A stretch of DNA of 64,000 nucleotides from Poa pratensis (taxonomy: Eukaryota; Streptophyta; Magnoliopsida; Poales; Poaceae), in the NCBI GenBank assembly GCA_947311845.1, contig CAMZMU010000013.1, forward strand, positions 1,777,028 to 1,841,027, written 5' to 3'. Position 1 is the first letter of the stretch, and every line of letters starts with the position of its first letter. Position numbers and translations under genes: made by a program. This document shows positions 1 through 10,606 of the stretch, piece after piece. Under the pieces are notes generated by a model that saw only the letters and a program-made list of their open reading frames with translations, was not told where the DNA came from and ran no database searches.

Positions 1-551
1 CCTCCGGCCCTGGCAAGTCGCTGGGCACCGAGGAGGACCCATTCGACGTCGGCCTCCTCCTCGCTCTTGTCCTCCACCTCCCGCTCGGCACCGCGCACGC
101 CACCGCTGCTCATGCCCAAGGACGAGCCGGACATGCCGCCACGCCGTCGCACGGGTGGCCTCTCCATCCGCGAGCGCGTGCCTCCTCCGCTGAAGAAGGT
201 GAAGAAGGAGCCATCACCGGAGCTCCTTGTCATGATCCGAGCGCAAGAGAACCTACGCGATCCGGATGCTGACCCCGACGAGATCCCAGGGCTTCGAGCC
301 ACGATTGAGAAGTAGCACAACGTCGTCCCGGCGCTCTCCTTGGATGATGTCCACGCATGGTCTCTGAAAGAGCACACCAAGTCGCCAAGGCAACCAGGAG
401 CCCCTACCTCGACCTCACCTGCGACGACGACGGCGGCGCAAGGCCTAGCAGGGTCAAGGCGGGGGACGACGAAGACAACGGCGCAAGGAGCGAGGTCAAG
501 GCCGAGCCCGACTGGAAGGACCACAGCGCTTTCCATGGGCGTTGGATCTAG
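1..551 (+). pseudogene. 3' part of a low-complexity grass repeat protein, broken
   Basis: A reading frame open from the window edge carries Pro/Arg/Lys-rich sequence with repeated K-x-E-P style motifs (about 103-240), then an in-frame TAG at 313-315. The same frame resumes with a short block that includes LDDVHAWSLK (near 340-370). A shift of frame near 357 gives an acidic tail containing YLDLTCDDDGG and KAEPDW, ending at a TAG near 549. Lys/Glu/Pro repeats followed by a D-L-T-x-D-D block are typical of multi-copy hypothetical proteins in Triticeae genomes, often tied to DNA transposons; that link is from general knowledge, not proven here. No catalytic motif is visible. The N-terminus lies outside the window, so the start is unknown. 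I would treat it as a decayed repeat-borne ORF, not a host gene. Confidence 0.4.
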
Positions 552-808
552 GTTTAGGTTTATATTTATCGAAATTTTAAAATTTCCTAAAAAAATTGAA
601 TGAAATTTATCTAGTTTCGTGTTTTAAATTTCCCGATTGACGTCGCGAGGGGGGAGAGGCTCCCCCATTATGCGGCAGCTCGCCCGGACGGTGCCAATAG
701 TGACCGTCCGGTGCTGCTACCGGACGTTATTTGGCCGCCTCGAGTGGAGATTCTCTTAGAACAAAACAAATCGGAGACCCCTCGAGCTTGTTGTAAAAGC
801 CTCAATGC
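552..808. other. AT-rich tail and spacer after the broken ORF
   Basis: An A/T-rich stretch (about 552-630) follows the stop codon and could be a 3' untranslated region. GC-rich sequence with two short copies of a CCGGACG/CCGTCCGG motif (near 690-725) follows. No gene is visible. Confidence 0.3.
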
Positions 809-943
809 TTTAAATAGCAGGCTATGCCAAATAGCGGCAACCCTCTAAGCTATAGCGGGGCTATAGGTGAAAATTGTACAAGGATTCCATTTAGCAGCAA
901 CATTCTCAAACAACTATAGCGGAGCTATAGCAGGCTATTTAAA
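809..943. mobile_element. Short inverted-repeat element (MITE-like)
   Basis: The ends are near-perfect inverted repeats: TTTAAATAGCAGGCTAT at about 809-826 and ATAGCAGGCTATTTAAA at about 927-943. The inside repeats the CTATAGC motif several times in both orientations, so the whole 135-bp unit can fold back. Size, lack of coding and terminal inverted repeats suggest a non-autonomous DNA transposon, perhaps hAT-like. I could not find a clean target-site duplication, so the exact ends are uncertain by a few bases. Confidence 0.55.
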
Positions 944-1387
944 ACTATGCCTACACCAGAAGTTTGCATGCCATATCGCGTCGCTGGTAGCCGAGACCCG
1001 CTTCTGCACACCAACATCACGCCAAAAGCCACGAAGGAAAACCTAACCCTAGCCCTACATCTACTATATATAGAGGCGGCCCGGCCACCTCTCCCAAGCT
1101 TGAATCGGATGGCGGAGCCGGTAGAGAGGAAAGGGAAAGGAACCGGGGAAGGAAGCCGACTTTCAGGGGAGCGGGGATGAGAGAGAGATATATATATAGA
1201 GAGAGAGAGACAGGGGAATCTTTCTCTACTTAATCGAGTTGGAGACTGATTTTAAGGGTTCATATGACATTATAAAATGAAATTCGGTAAAAAAAAACCA
1301 TTCTTGGAAGTTGAAATGCTAGAATTTTTGTCATTTTTCCTGTTTGAACTACACGAAGGGATTTCAAAACGCTCATACAAAGTGTAA
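944..1387. other. Intergenic stretch with one TATA-like site and a microsatellite
   Basis: A CTATATATAG motif lies at 1064-1073, followed at 1109 by an ATG that opens only 24 codons. A compound GA/TA microsatellite (about 1178-1213) and AT-rich DNA follow. This could be the start of a captured or decayed gene, but I see no further exon. Confidence 0.3.
1178..1213. repeat. Compound (GA)n-(TA)n-(GA)n microsatellite
   Basis: The sequence alternates GA dinucleotides, a short TA run and GA dinucleotides again. It lies just downstream of the short ATG frame at 1109. Confidence 0.85.
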
Positions 1388-1754
1388 TCTATACTTCTTA
1401 TAAAGCAAAACCCCACTAAGTGTAATTAATATTTTTCTATCTCCACATGCAAGCTATCCACATCACTTGCTCTAAAGCCAATCAATTGTCCATGTCATTC
1501 CCACTAACAATAATTAGTAATGGTATATAATTCATGCAACCTATGCATGTCATCTTCTTTGAGCCATACAATTGTCCACGTCACTAATATTTAGTTCTCA
1601 AATATTGAATAATTTCACACGAATTAAATTTAGTGTCTCGACTATTGTGATCAACAGAATCTTGACAATTGAATATTTCATGTGTATTATACCCATTTCA
1701 TTTACATAATTTTTTTAAGAGATTCGCGCTGCAACGCGCGGGCTATTCTTCTAG
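1388..1754 (+). mobile_element. Non-autonomous Helitron, complete, 367 bp
   Basis: The element starts with TCTATACTTCTTATAAAGC and ends with CTAG, inserted between a host A (1387) and a host T (1755), the placement known for Helitrons. Just before the 3' end is the hairpin CGCGC-TGCAAC-GCGCG (1725-1740), which leaves 10 bases to the terminal CTAG. There is no target-site duplication and no coding capacity. These are the standard structural marks of plant Helitrons, so the call rests on sequence alone. The AT-rich middle carries no recognisable captured gene. Confidence 0.88.
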
Positions 1755-1849
1755 TAAGATTAACGATGCAGCTCAAAGGAAAGCCAGTACGATCCTGAAT
1801 AATTGGTCAGTTAAAGCACGACCTAGAAAAAATAACTGAAGAGGTGAGT

Positions 1850-3280
1850 TTTTTCCCCGACCCCCGCGTCGCCTCTCTCCGGCGGCTCGGGTGAACCCTA
1901 CGGAGCCGCCACTCGCCCCCCCGATCTACGCCGCCCGTCCGCGCCGCCGTCGTCGGAGGACGCTAACGGCGGCGGCGGGGCTCGCTTCACCCTCACGTGC
2001 CCGGCTCCTCCGGTGGCGAGCAGCTCTGGTCGGGGAGGCTCGACCCGACGCTTCCTTGTGGCTCCTTCGACGGCCGGTGTCTCGCGACTATCTGGCGGCC
2101 GGCGGGTATGGTTTCACGACCTTGCTGCGTATTCGGCTGCTCGCGCTTGGCCGCGGCGACCGGCTTGACGACAGCGTCTAGGGATCCTGCTCCAGTGCGT
2201 CGCTTTTAGGTGGGGGTGGCGGCCCACCCTCCAGCTCGTCTCAGCCAAGATCTGGAGTGGCGGCGTCGTGTCTTGGCGCCAAATTTGGTTGCAGCTCGAT
2301 CTGGTCCATTGGCTGCGGCCGGTGGCGAGGAAGGTGGACTTCTAAGCAATGGTGCCGCTCCCGTCGCTCAGGAGGTGTCGGTCCAGCGGGTTGCAAGTCG
2401 GCGGTGCTGCGGGTCTCCCCCGCCTTGTTCCGGCTACGTGGAGGTGAGAAGATTCGGTTGCTCCGGGCGAAAGCCCGATAACGCGACGTCCGTGGATGTC
2501 ACTCTCCCTCTTTAGGGGTCATCATGGTGCTCCTCGGGGCTCCTTAGCCTCGGATCTCCTCTTCAGGTGAAGACCAAGATCCTGTTGTGCTAGATCGGAC
2601 GACGGCGTCGATCTACGCCGCCTCCCCTCCTGAGGGCGTCGTCTTGAAGATGGTGATTCATGCGTGCTTTACCGTGGGCTGGACTTACATGGCATCGTGG
2701 TTGGCAGTGGCCAATTGACGATGTGGAGGTGTCGTGTGGTGTCAGTTTGGCAACTACGATGGTGATGAGCAATGGTATGGTCGCGGCAAGGTCATGTTAG
2801 TGCTTTACGTTTTGAGCGGTGTACGATGACCTGCAGGGGTGGTCCGGTGGTGAAGATCATCTTCAGCGCAGGTCTTGCCCATCTTCTCTTCGGAACTCTT
2901 CAGCAGAATCAGAGATGTCTGCCTCTGCACGAAGGGGGTGGTCCGGTGTTTGGCATAGGCCGGCATGGGCTTCTCGACGCGACTTCGTCGACGGTCTCCT
3001 TGGCGGTCTTGTGGTGAAGTCGGAGTTGCTGCAGGTGCAGCTTGATGACAATGACACCGGGGCAACCTCGACATCGACCCTAGCTTCGGTGGTGGTGTGT
3101 GCAGCTTGTGTGGGTAGCTAGGATGGCTGAGTGTGCCCTCGCGACGGTCGTGTTCCATGACGTCGTCAAGGGCGGTGTTTCGGTTTTAGGCCGGTTTTCC
3201 ATTAATTAACCGACCAATTTTCACTTATTCTTAATTAATGAAAATGGCAAGTCTTTTGGCTCGATTCAAAAAATTAAAAT
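1850..3280 (+). other. GC-rich unclassified stretch with an A-rich end, possibly a retroposon
   Basis: About 1.3 kb of GC-rich DNA (1860-3130) is followed by AT-rich sequence ending in GATTCAAAAAATT near 3270-3282. Several overlapping frames of 60-120 codons exist on both strands, but none has a recognisable domain or dominates the others. The layout, a GC-rich body then a short AT-rich tail ending in TTC-A(n), resembles the retroposon at 15558-16553. I could not find matching target-site duplications, so this is a weak suggestion. It could also be a 5' untranslated region or a gene fragment. Confidence 0.25.
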
Positions 3281-3360
3281 TTGGCAAATATCATGTTTTT
3301 TAGAATAATGGTAGAAAGTGTGGCCGGGGTGGAGGGGATATTCGTACACTACACACTAGG

Positions 3361-3365
3361 CTATG
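3361..3365. other. Target-site duplication of E1, left copy
   Basis: CTATG here is repeated exactly at 14573-14577, directly outside the two LTRs. This fixes both ends of element E1. Confidence 0.93.
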
Positions 3366-3887
3366 TGTCGTCGTATCGGCATTCTTGATAGGAGACGGGG
3401 GTCCTCTAGCCGAGGGTGAACCGAGGGGGTGAAGGGGAGCATCGTCGAGGTCGGGATTATACACAGCAGTTTACCCAACTTCAGGCTCCACGGCGGTGGC
3501 GGAGCCCTACGTGCTGCTATAATTCACTATGAGGCGAATAGCCGTGTTACAGGTTACAATGAGGTTGGATATTGATTGTGTTCTTGCCCTAAAGGCGTCC
3601 CTGGTCCAGCTTATATAGGCGGCTGGACCTAGGGTTACAAGGAGATTACGTATCCGACAAGTATACAGAGTCTTAAACCTATCCGGCAAGTATGCCGGCT
3701 ACCGCCTTAATCCTGATGGCTTCATGGGCTTCGTTCTTGGGCTTCCTCCTTGCCGGCTTCCGCCTACCCTTGGTCGTCAGCTATCTGGGCCGCCCGGCGG
3801 GCAAAGCCTTTACCACCACTGCGGGCCACCCTGGACTAGCCAGATTGATCCATGCTGGTGATACCCCTAGTTGGTATATCCCCAACA
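3366..3887 (-). repeat. E1 3' LTR
   Basis: On the minus strand it begins TGTTGGGGATATACC and ends ACGACGACA. It aligns without gaps to 14051-14572. A TATATAAG promoter motif lies on the minus strand at about 3610-3618. Confidence 0.95.
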
Positions 3888-3902
3888 TTAGCCCCTGGAA
3901 GG
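3888..3902 (-). promoter_or_regulatory. E1 polypurine tract
   Basis: Read on the minus strand this is CCTTCCAGGGGCTAA, touching the 3' LTR. A purine-rich tract in this place primes plus-strand synthesis in LTR elements. Confidence 0.7.
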
Positions 3903-4104
3903 GTTGAAGTTCTTCAGGCGCCGTCTTCTTTTGTCGGCGATGTCCGTCTTGTCTTGTAAGCGGCTGAAGAGCTTGAAGCATTCGAAAGTTGAAGTAAGCG
4001 GCGATCCGTCTAAAATAGTCGGAACAATTGCCGCCATCATGGGAAAGACGGCATGACTGCTTGTCAGGAATCTTCCCTGAGTGGTCTTGTCAAATGTTGA
4101 CGGA

Positions 4105-4112
4105 TGACGTCA
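4105..4112 (+). promoter_or_regulatory. Palindromic TGACGTCA site upstream of the E1 aORF
   Basis: TGACGTCA is the full palindromic core bound by plant bZIP factors of the TGA type. It sits 307 bases before the aORF ATG, and a TATA-like GGATAAAATCC follows near 4279. Together they could drive the antisense gene. Function is inferred from position only. Confidence 0.4.
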
Positions 4113-4418
4113 CGGGGTCCACGACAGTTTGAACTCCGCGCACATCATGATTGCTTCTCCACTACGCGCGGAAATCGAGGCGACGGCAGCAGGCTCCTCC
4201 TCCACGATGAGCGAGATGCGCACACGTGGCGGAGATCGTGGCTCCGGCTGTTGCGCGCACGAATCGCGGAGCAAGGGGAGGATAAAATCCCCAAATCACC
4301 ACGGCGCCGATCCATTCTCCACTTCCGCACTTTGCACCACCGCTTGCCCTCCTCGAGCTCTCATCTCTCTCTGCACCCAACTCCGGCGAGCACTTCCGAG
4401 CGGCGCATCCACCCCCAG

Positions 4419-6787
4419 ATGGCTAGCACCGGCGAGCAGAGCCCTGCGGTGGAGGCGACAATGGCGGCGGCAGCAACAATGGCTGCGTCTGGATCCAGAG
4501 CCGCACCGGCGGCGGCGAGCCTCACGCCGTTGTCTTCTTCGTTCCTCGCCACGACTACAGGCGGGGTGTCTTCATCTTCTCCGGCACCGGCGGCGCCCAC
4601 CACCACTGACTCTCCCACCTTCCCTTTGCCTTCCATGGTGACGGCGGAGGCTGAGCCTGCGGCCGCCCCGGAGGTTCCCGCCGACGAGGCGCAGGAGGAG
4701 GAAGAAAAGGTGGCGGAGCTGGGCTCCCGCTACTAGCTTCCGTCTTGCGTGACGGAAGCGTACTTGAAAGAACTGGAGGAAGGCGGATTTCTGCCACCCC
4801 GGACGGAGTGCTTCTGGCGAGTACCCGGCAACGAGGCAGTCCCCGAGCCTGAAGACGGAGAGAGGGTGGTTCTGGCCTCGCACCTTCTCCGCGGTATGAC
4901 CTTGCCACCTTCCGCCTTCTTTTCCGCCGTGCTTGAACACTACGGGCTGCAGCCACACAACATTGCACCCAACAGCATCCTAGTGTTAGCCGGCTTCCAA
5001 GCGTTGTTCGAGGGCTACCTAGGCATAGTTCCTATGGTAGATCACTTCAAGCACTGCTTCCTGTGCCGCCGGCAAACTATACCAGGTGGCCAGCTGGCAA
5101 CTTGCGGCAGCGTCACGTTCAAGTCCCGCGGTTCTCTGCCCGGGAACCTTTAATGCTGACAACGTGGTGATGACTGGCGCCGCGAAGGCAACTGCAGAGA
5201 AGGCGGCCGACAAGAAACTTGTCGCCGGCGTCTCCACCTCAAAGACGGCTGAAGCTCCGGCTAATGATGCCGCCCGTTTTATCGCCATGAAGCAGGAGAT
5301 GGCGGACGAGACGGAGGAAAACCGCCGCAGCTCGTCATCCGGCTCCGGTCAAGGAACTGGCGGGGGAGTAAGAGATCTTCGGCAAACGCTGAAGACCATG
5401 CGCGAGGGTACCAGCAAATGGTACTCGCACATGGACGGCCTCCATGACCACCTCCATAGGAAAATTGAGGTAACCTTACATAGTTGCAGCCCCGGAGCAC
5501 TTTGGTGATTAAAAGAAATTTTAGTCGGCAAAGCACTCATTCGACTATAATGTGTTAATCTTCAATTTTGTACCCGCGCCTTTTTCAGGCTGTTCTTGCC
5601 TCCCACCTGGAGTTGTTCCGTGCCCAGGAGAACAAGAAAACGGAGTGCCGCCAGCTGCAGCAGGACATGGAGTTGAAGGACGCCCAGATTGCCAGCTTGG
5701 AAGAAGCTCGCAAGAAGGATGAAGGTGACAAATTGCTTTGCCTTCTTATTCGTCCGTCTACTTTTTTGGTTTTTCTTCCGCCAAGTATTTTAGTCGGAAT
5801 TTTCCATGTTATTTTGTAGAACTGTTAAGCACTGCACAAGATATTCTCAAGAGCTCAACTGACATGCAAGCTTTGATTAACGAAGCTGCAGATTTGGCCA
5901 ACGAGGTCATGAAGTTGAAGAAGGATCACCGCAAGGAATTAGAGGAGCGGGACATGGCGCATGCCACCGAGGTGAGCAAGTTGTCGGAACAGATAAAAAA
6001 TCTGAGCGACACTCTTGCCGAGGTGAACAAGAATTCCAAGCTCCATCAAGAGAAACATGCCGAAGCCGTCCGGATAGCGGAGGAGACACTTGCCGGCCAC
6101 CTGGACGAGATCAACGCCATCCACGAGCACGTCCTTGGTAACGATTTTGCCCTTCATGTCTTTTGAGTCACTTGTTGCATTGCTAACCATTTATTTCATT
6201 TTTTCGCCTTTGTAGTGCCGGCTAACTTTGGCGACAACGAGGATTCCTCGCCCCGCCTTGCACGCATTCTGAAGGTTGGTGAGATAATCACCAGCATTCT
6301 CAGGGCAGGCAAGGATTTCGCCGCCAAGTTCTTCCTGGATGCCGGCAGCGATCCCATTGTCCTCGAGGCGGTGCCTGAGGTGATGAAGAAGGCGACTCAT
6401 GAGCACGAGAACGTGATGTGCTCTGCCGCATGCGGCGGCGCAAAGGTCACTCTTTCGCTGATGGCTGCCTGGTACCAGGAAGCTGACATCCACCAGGTGA
6501 CGGAGTACATGCCCAAAGAGGATGAACATGGCCAAGCCATTGACCCAAAGAAGGTGGCTGCCTCCTTCGCCGGCTACGCGACACGGGTTGCCAACATGGT
6601 TGACCTCCGGCTGTTCTACAAGGCGCATCCCGATCCTCATCTTGCTGCAGGCGGAACCTTCTTGTCGGGTGAAGGCGGAGCCCCGGCTGACGAGCTCGGC
6701 CCTCAGGATGGCGGAGCCAGCCCCAAGGATGCCGGCGTCAGCCCCCAGGACCTCGAGACGGCTTCCGCCAAGGCGGCAGATCCTTAG
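4419..6787 (+). pseudogene. E1 antisense extra ORF: Transposase_28-like domain plus coiled coil, four exons
   Basis: An ATG at 4419 opens an Ala/Pro/Glu-rich N-terminus. It is followed by a block with VTEAYLKELEEGGFLPP, LPPSAFFSAVLEHYGL and PNSILVLAGFQALFEGYLG, matching the Pfam family described as putative gypsy type transposon (Transposase_28). Exon 1 ends at 5469 and later exons are 5589-5724, 5820-6137 and 6216-6787, all with GT-AG borders that keep phase. Exons 2 and 3 are heptad-rich coiled coil. Exon 4 is a conserved-looking helical tail. Defects: an in-frame TAG at 4734-4736, a frame change near 5090-5160, and the rear of the Transposase_28 domain seems missing. It lies between integrase and the 3' LTR and points against the element. 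Extra ORFs at this place are known in Tat elements; their function is unknown. Confidence 0.75.
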
Positions 6788-7317
6788 ATTTCTTGTCCTG
6801 CAAAACGATGCACAAGTAGATGCGTTAAGCTGTTTAACGCGAAAAAACTTGTTTTATTCTGGGATGTACATATTTTTGTTGGGCCAAACTTTTATGCTAC
6901 ACTTGGCGGTAGTCTTATTTAAGTGGCCCGCCGTAAAATGTATCTATGTTTGCATGTTTAGCTTTTTCATATGTTGGCGGAACCTCATCTCAGTTACTTT
7001 AGCTGTGCCAACCAGGTGCAATACCAATTAGTTTAGACACAGAGACAAAAGCCGGCATGTTGGTGCCAATGACATACTATTAGGCGACCCACATACAAAC
7101 AAACAGATAGTCATAAAAGGCAGTGCAAAGGTTGTTTGCTTAAGTTTTAGCCGACTGACGGCAAAAAGTTGGAACCACTAGCACGAAGCAATAAATTTTA
7201 GGTATCTTTTGACATGACAGATATATGATTGCAAGAAAAGAAAAAGATGGCATGATCTCAAAGCGAAATGAGCAAACCACAAACTTTTATTTCATAATCA
7301 TATAATACTTATTACAA
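6788..7317. other. E1 spacer between the convergent aORF and integrase
   Basis: This 530-bp stretch follows the aORF stop and precedes the integrase stop on the other strand, so the two transcripts would run towards each other here. It is A/T-rich with no coding. It probably holds untranslated and polyadenylation sequence for both strands. Confidence 0.5.
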
Positions 7318-8760
7318 TCAGAAATTGCTAAGTGTAAAAAGGACGTAGCTGCTCAATGTTCCAAGACCGCTTTGTTTCGTCGTACTGGTCGTCGACTTTC
7401 CTTTTGCGCTTGCGGCCTCTCGTCTTCCTATATCCGTCTCGTATGTCGACCAGGTAGTAGGATCCATTGAGCAGTGCCTTGCTGACCACAAAGGCCCCTT
7501 CCCATGGCGGGGATAGCTTATGCAGCCTTTCCTGTCTTGGATTAGGCGGAGAACCAGGTCACCTACTTTAAAACTGCGATGTCGCACTCTCCGGCTATGA
7601 TAACGTCGCAAGTTTTGCTGATAGATGGCGGATCGTGCGAGGGCAACGTCTCGCTCTTCGTCAAGTAGGTCTATGCCGTCCTGTCTTGCATCTTTTGCGT
7701 CTTCTTCGACGTAGGCTTGAATTCTGGGAGAATCGAACATCATGTCGGATGGCAACACAGCTTCTGCGCCATAGACTAGGAAGAAAGGAGTAAACTTGGT
7801 TGATCTGTTAGGGGTTGTTCTTAAACTCCAAAGGATAGATTGCAACTCTTCAACCCAAGCCCCAGCCGCCATGTGCAATGGTACTTCGAGACGAGGTTTG
7901 AGCCCTTGTAGGACCAAGCCGTTTGTACGCTCTACTTGACCGTTTGCTTGGGGATGCGCCACTGAGGCCAAATCCAGCCGGATGCCATATTGGTTGCAGC
8001 ATTCCTCGACTTCCCTTGCGAGAGATTCGTGCCATTGTCGTTGATGATGCTATGTGGCACCCCGAACCGAAAGATTATTCCCCACAAAAATTGCGGCTGT
8101 GGCGCCATCAAGCTTTTTGATAGGTTTAGCTTCAACCCATTTGGTGAATTTGTCCACAGCCACAAGCAAATGTGTGTAGCTACCAGGTGCCGTCTTGAAT
8201 GGACCAACCATGTCCAAGCCCCAGACTGCGAAAGGCCAAGTGATGGGTATTGTTTTCAACTCCTGAGCCGGCATGTGCGGTTGTCTGGCATGTAGTTGGC
8301 AGCCCTTGCATCTTTTGACGATATCTTCTGCATCTTCCTTGGCTGTCAACCAGTAAAAATCTTGTCGGAAAGCTTTGGACACAAGGGAGCGGGACGAGGC
8401 GTGATGCCCACAAACTCCGGCATGTATCTCATCCAACAGGTTTCTGCCTTCTTCAGGTGAAATGCAACGCTGGTAGACTCCGGTGGTACTACGCTTGTAC
8501 AATTCACCTTTTATGATCGTGAATGCCTTGGCTCTTCTGATAATTTGTCTTTTCAATACCTCATCATCCGGCAACTCCTGATTGATCAGAAAGTCCAAGT
8601 ATGGTGTCGTCCAATCCGGCTTTACCAAATAGATGGCATAGCTTGCATCGCCTACTGGTTCTGCCTCTTCTGGGTCAAGGAGGTCTGCTCCTTTTATCGA
8701 CGGCTTGTAGAGGTGCTCCAGGAAAACATCCTTTGGTACCTTTTTGCGCTCGGACCCAAG
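7318..8760 (-). pseudogene. E1 integrase, frameshifted
   Basis: Reading from 8760 down, the zinc-binding HHCC region shows IHAGVCGHHASS and then CKGCQLHAR. The catalytic core begins at WPFAVWGLDMVGPF (first Asp), continues with RFGVPHSIINDNGTN (second Asp) and ends with ASVAHPQANGQVERTNG (the Glu). These form the D-D-E set used to join element cDNA into host DNA. The C-terminal part with VYGAEAVLPSD and YHSRRVRHRSFKVGDLVL matches the usual Gypsy integrase tail. At least two frame changes occur, near 8050-8100 and 7970, and the C-terminus is scrambled after about 7530. It cannot make a functional protein as it stands. Confidence 0.88.
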
Positions 8761-9590
8761 CCTGGCAAGCGTGTCTGCCGCCTCGTTTTGGGCCCTTGGA
8801 ACGTGGCGGACTTCGTATCCTAAGAAGCATTTAGCGAATTCGTCAACGGTGGCACGATATGCCGCCATTGTCTTGCTTTTTTGCATCCCATGTGCCACGT
8901 GTCTTCTGCGCAACCAGGTCTGAATCTCCGTAGCAGAGAACGCGCTGGACGCCTAGTTCTTTGGCGATGTGTAGACCGTGAAGGAGTGCTTCATATTCGG
9001 CAACATTGTTTGTCGCCTTGAAATGTATTTGTAGCACGTAGCTTAGCTTGTCTCCTTGCAGGTTTCTTAGCCCCCGAGCCCTGAAGCATCTTCGATCCGT
9101 CAAAGTGCATAATCCAGTATTCTGATTCAGGGAGAGGTACTTCATCCATAGTTTCCGTCCAGTCTGCGATAAAATCTGCTAAGGCTTGAGACTTGATGAC
9201 ATTTCTGGGTTTGTATGCGATGTCGAAGGCGGCGAGCTCAATGCCCCATTTGGCAACTCGGCCTGTTGCATCCGCATTGTTGATTATATCTCCCAGAGGT
9301 GCTTTGCTCACCACAGTAATCGAATGCTCCTGAAAGTAGTGCCTCAGTTTCCTGGCGGCGTAGAAAACGCCATAGACCAGCTTCTGGTAATGTGGGTAAC
9401 GCTGCTTTGAGGCGGAAAATACTTCACTAATGAAGTAGACGGGACGCTGCTCAGAGGCGTCGGCTGTCTCCGCCTTGCGCTCCACAACCATAACTGCGCT
9501 GACAACCAAGTTGGTTGCCGCGATGTAAAGCAACATTGGTTCCTCTGTACGAGGTGCTGCGAGGATTGGGGCAGTCGTCAGAGCTACCTT
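8760..9590 (-). pseudogene. E1 double RNase H region, frameshifted
   Basis: The Ty3-type RNase H includes RPVYFISEVFSASKQRYP, KLRHYFQEH and ALADFIADWTE (about 9535-9160). A second, archaeal-type RNase H follows, with YWIMHFDGS, a NNVAEYEALLHGL block and CYGDSDLVAQ, and its last acidic block NEAADTLARL near 8770. Two RNase H domains in a row are known from the Tat lineage. The second domain is broken by frame changes near 9070-9145 and again near 8910. An in-frame TAG at 9594-9596 separates this region from reverse transcriptase. In E2 the aligned residue is Asp, and Gln or Glu is usual elsewhere in the family. Confidence 0.85.
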
Positions 9591-9649
9591 GAGCTACTGC
9601 AAGGCGGCATCTGCTTCATCTGTCCACTCAAAGGTGTCGGATTTCTTCA

Positions 9650-10550
9650 GTAGCCGGTAAAGAGGCATTGCCTTTTCACCAAGGCGGCTAATGAAACGAC
9701 TGACGGCAGCTGCGGAGCCAGCTAGGCGCTGCAAGTCCTTCAGACATGTGGGTCTGGATATGTTGAGAACAGCCTTTATTTTTTCCGGGTTGACCTCAAT
9801 TCCTCACTCTGAAACGATAAAGCCAAGCAACTTGCCGGCAGGAACCCCAAAAACGCACTTCTTTGGGTTGAGTTTCATCCTATATACCCGGAGGTTGTCA
9901 AAGGTTTCTCGCAGATCGTCAAGCAATTCCGCCTTTTTTCGAGACATGATGGCAATGTCGTCAACGTAGACGTGAACATTGCGGCCAATCTGCTCGTTCA
10001 GGCATCTTTGCATACATCGCTGATACGTTGTGCTGGCATTTTTTAGGCCAAAGGGCATCATGATGTAGCAGAAGGTTCCGTAGGGGGTGGTGAACGCTGT
10101 TATTAGCTGGTCCGATTCCCGCATTTTAATTTGGTGGTACCAGGAGTACGCATCCAAAAAGCACAGCAGCTCGGAGCCGGCTGTGGAGTCTATGACCTGA
10201 TCTATACGTGGTAAAGCGAAGTGGTCCTTAGGACAGCACCTGTTCAAACCGGTATAATCGATACACATCCTCACCTCTTTATTAGGTTTCGGAACCATTA
10301 CAGGGTTTGCCAACCAGTCTGTATGCACTACTTCCCTAATGAACTTTGCCTCCTGCAACTTGATGATCTCCTTCCCTATCGCCTGCCTTTTCTTCTCGCC
10401 ATAGCGTCTTATTCCTTGCTTCACCGGCTTGGCTCCTTTATAGACATTAAGAGAGTGCTCGGCAAGTTCCCTAGGTACACCTGGCATGTCGGCGGACGAC
10501 CATGCGAAGATGTCCCTATTCTCACGGAGGAACTCGACGAGCGCGCTTTC
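9650..10550 (-). pseudogene. E1 reverse transcriptase, stopped
   Basis: The domain is readable from MPGVPRELAEHSL (10487) to KLLGFIVSE (9807). Conserved blocks are VRMCIDYTGLN, PRIDQVIDSTAG, FLDAYSWYHQIKM, MPFGLKNASTTYQ and the catalytic YVDD (about 9957-9968). The glycine of the usual F-S-G-Y-H-Q-I block is replaced by Trp, a change likely to matter. A TGA at 9804-9806 stands where E2 has an Arg codon in S-H-R-G-I-E, which fits CGA to TGA deamination. The frame then stays open into the connection region. Upstream it is entered through the amber codon at 10551-10553. Confidence 0.92.
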
Positions 10551-10557
10551 CTATTTG
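10535..10557 (-). promoter_or_regulatory. In-frame amber codon between protease and RT, candidate recoding site
   Basis: On the minus strand the frame reads D-K-stop-E-S-A-L-V, with AAA TAG GAA around the stop at 10551-10553. The 23 nt at 10535-10557 are identical to 45394-45416 in E2, where the stop is at the same place. A 5-bp pairing, AGGAA with TTCCT, is possible just around and after the stop in both. This could be programmed stop-codon readthrough that lowers pol relative to gag-protease, or two inherited copies of one mutation. Confidence 0.45.
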
Positions 10558-10606
10558 TCACTTAAGCCGGATCCGATGGTGATTTGCTTGGAGCTGTCAC
10601 CCTTTG

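Noticed and set aside
2210..3158. Overlapping open frames of 60-117 codons in the GC-rich stretch
   Set aside because: Frames exist on both strands at once with no domain, splice pattern or preferred strand.
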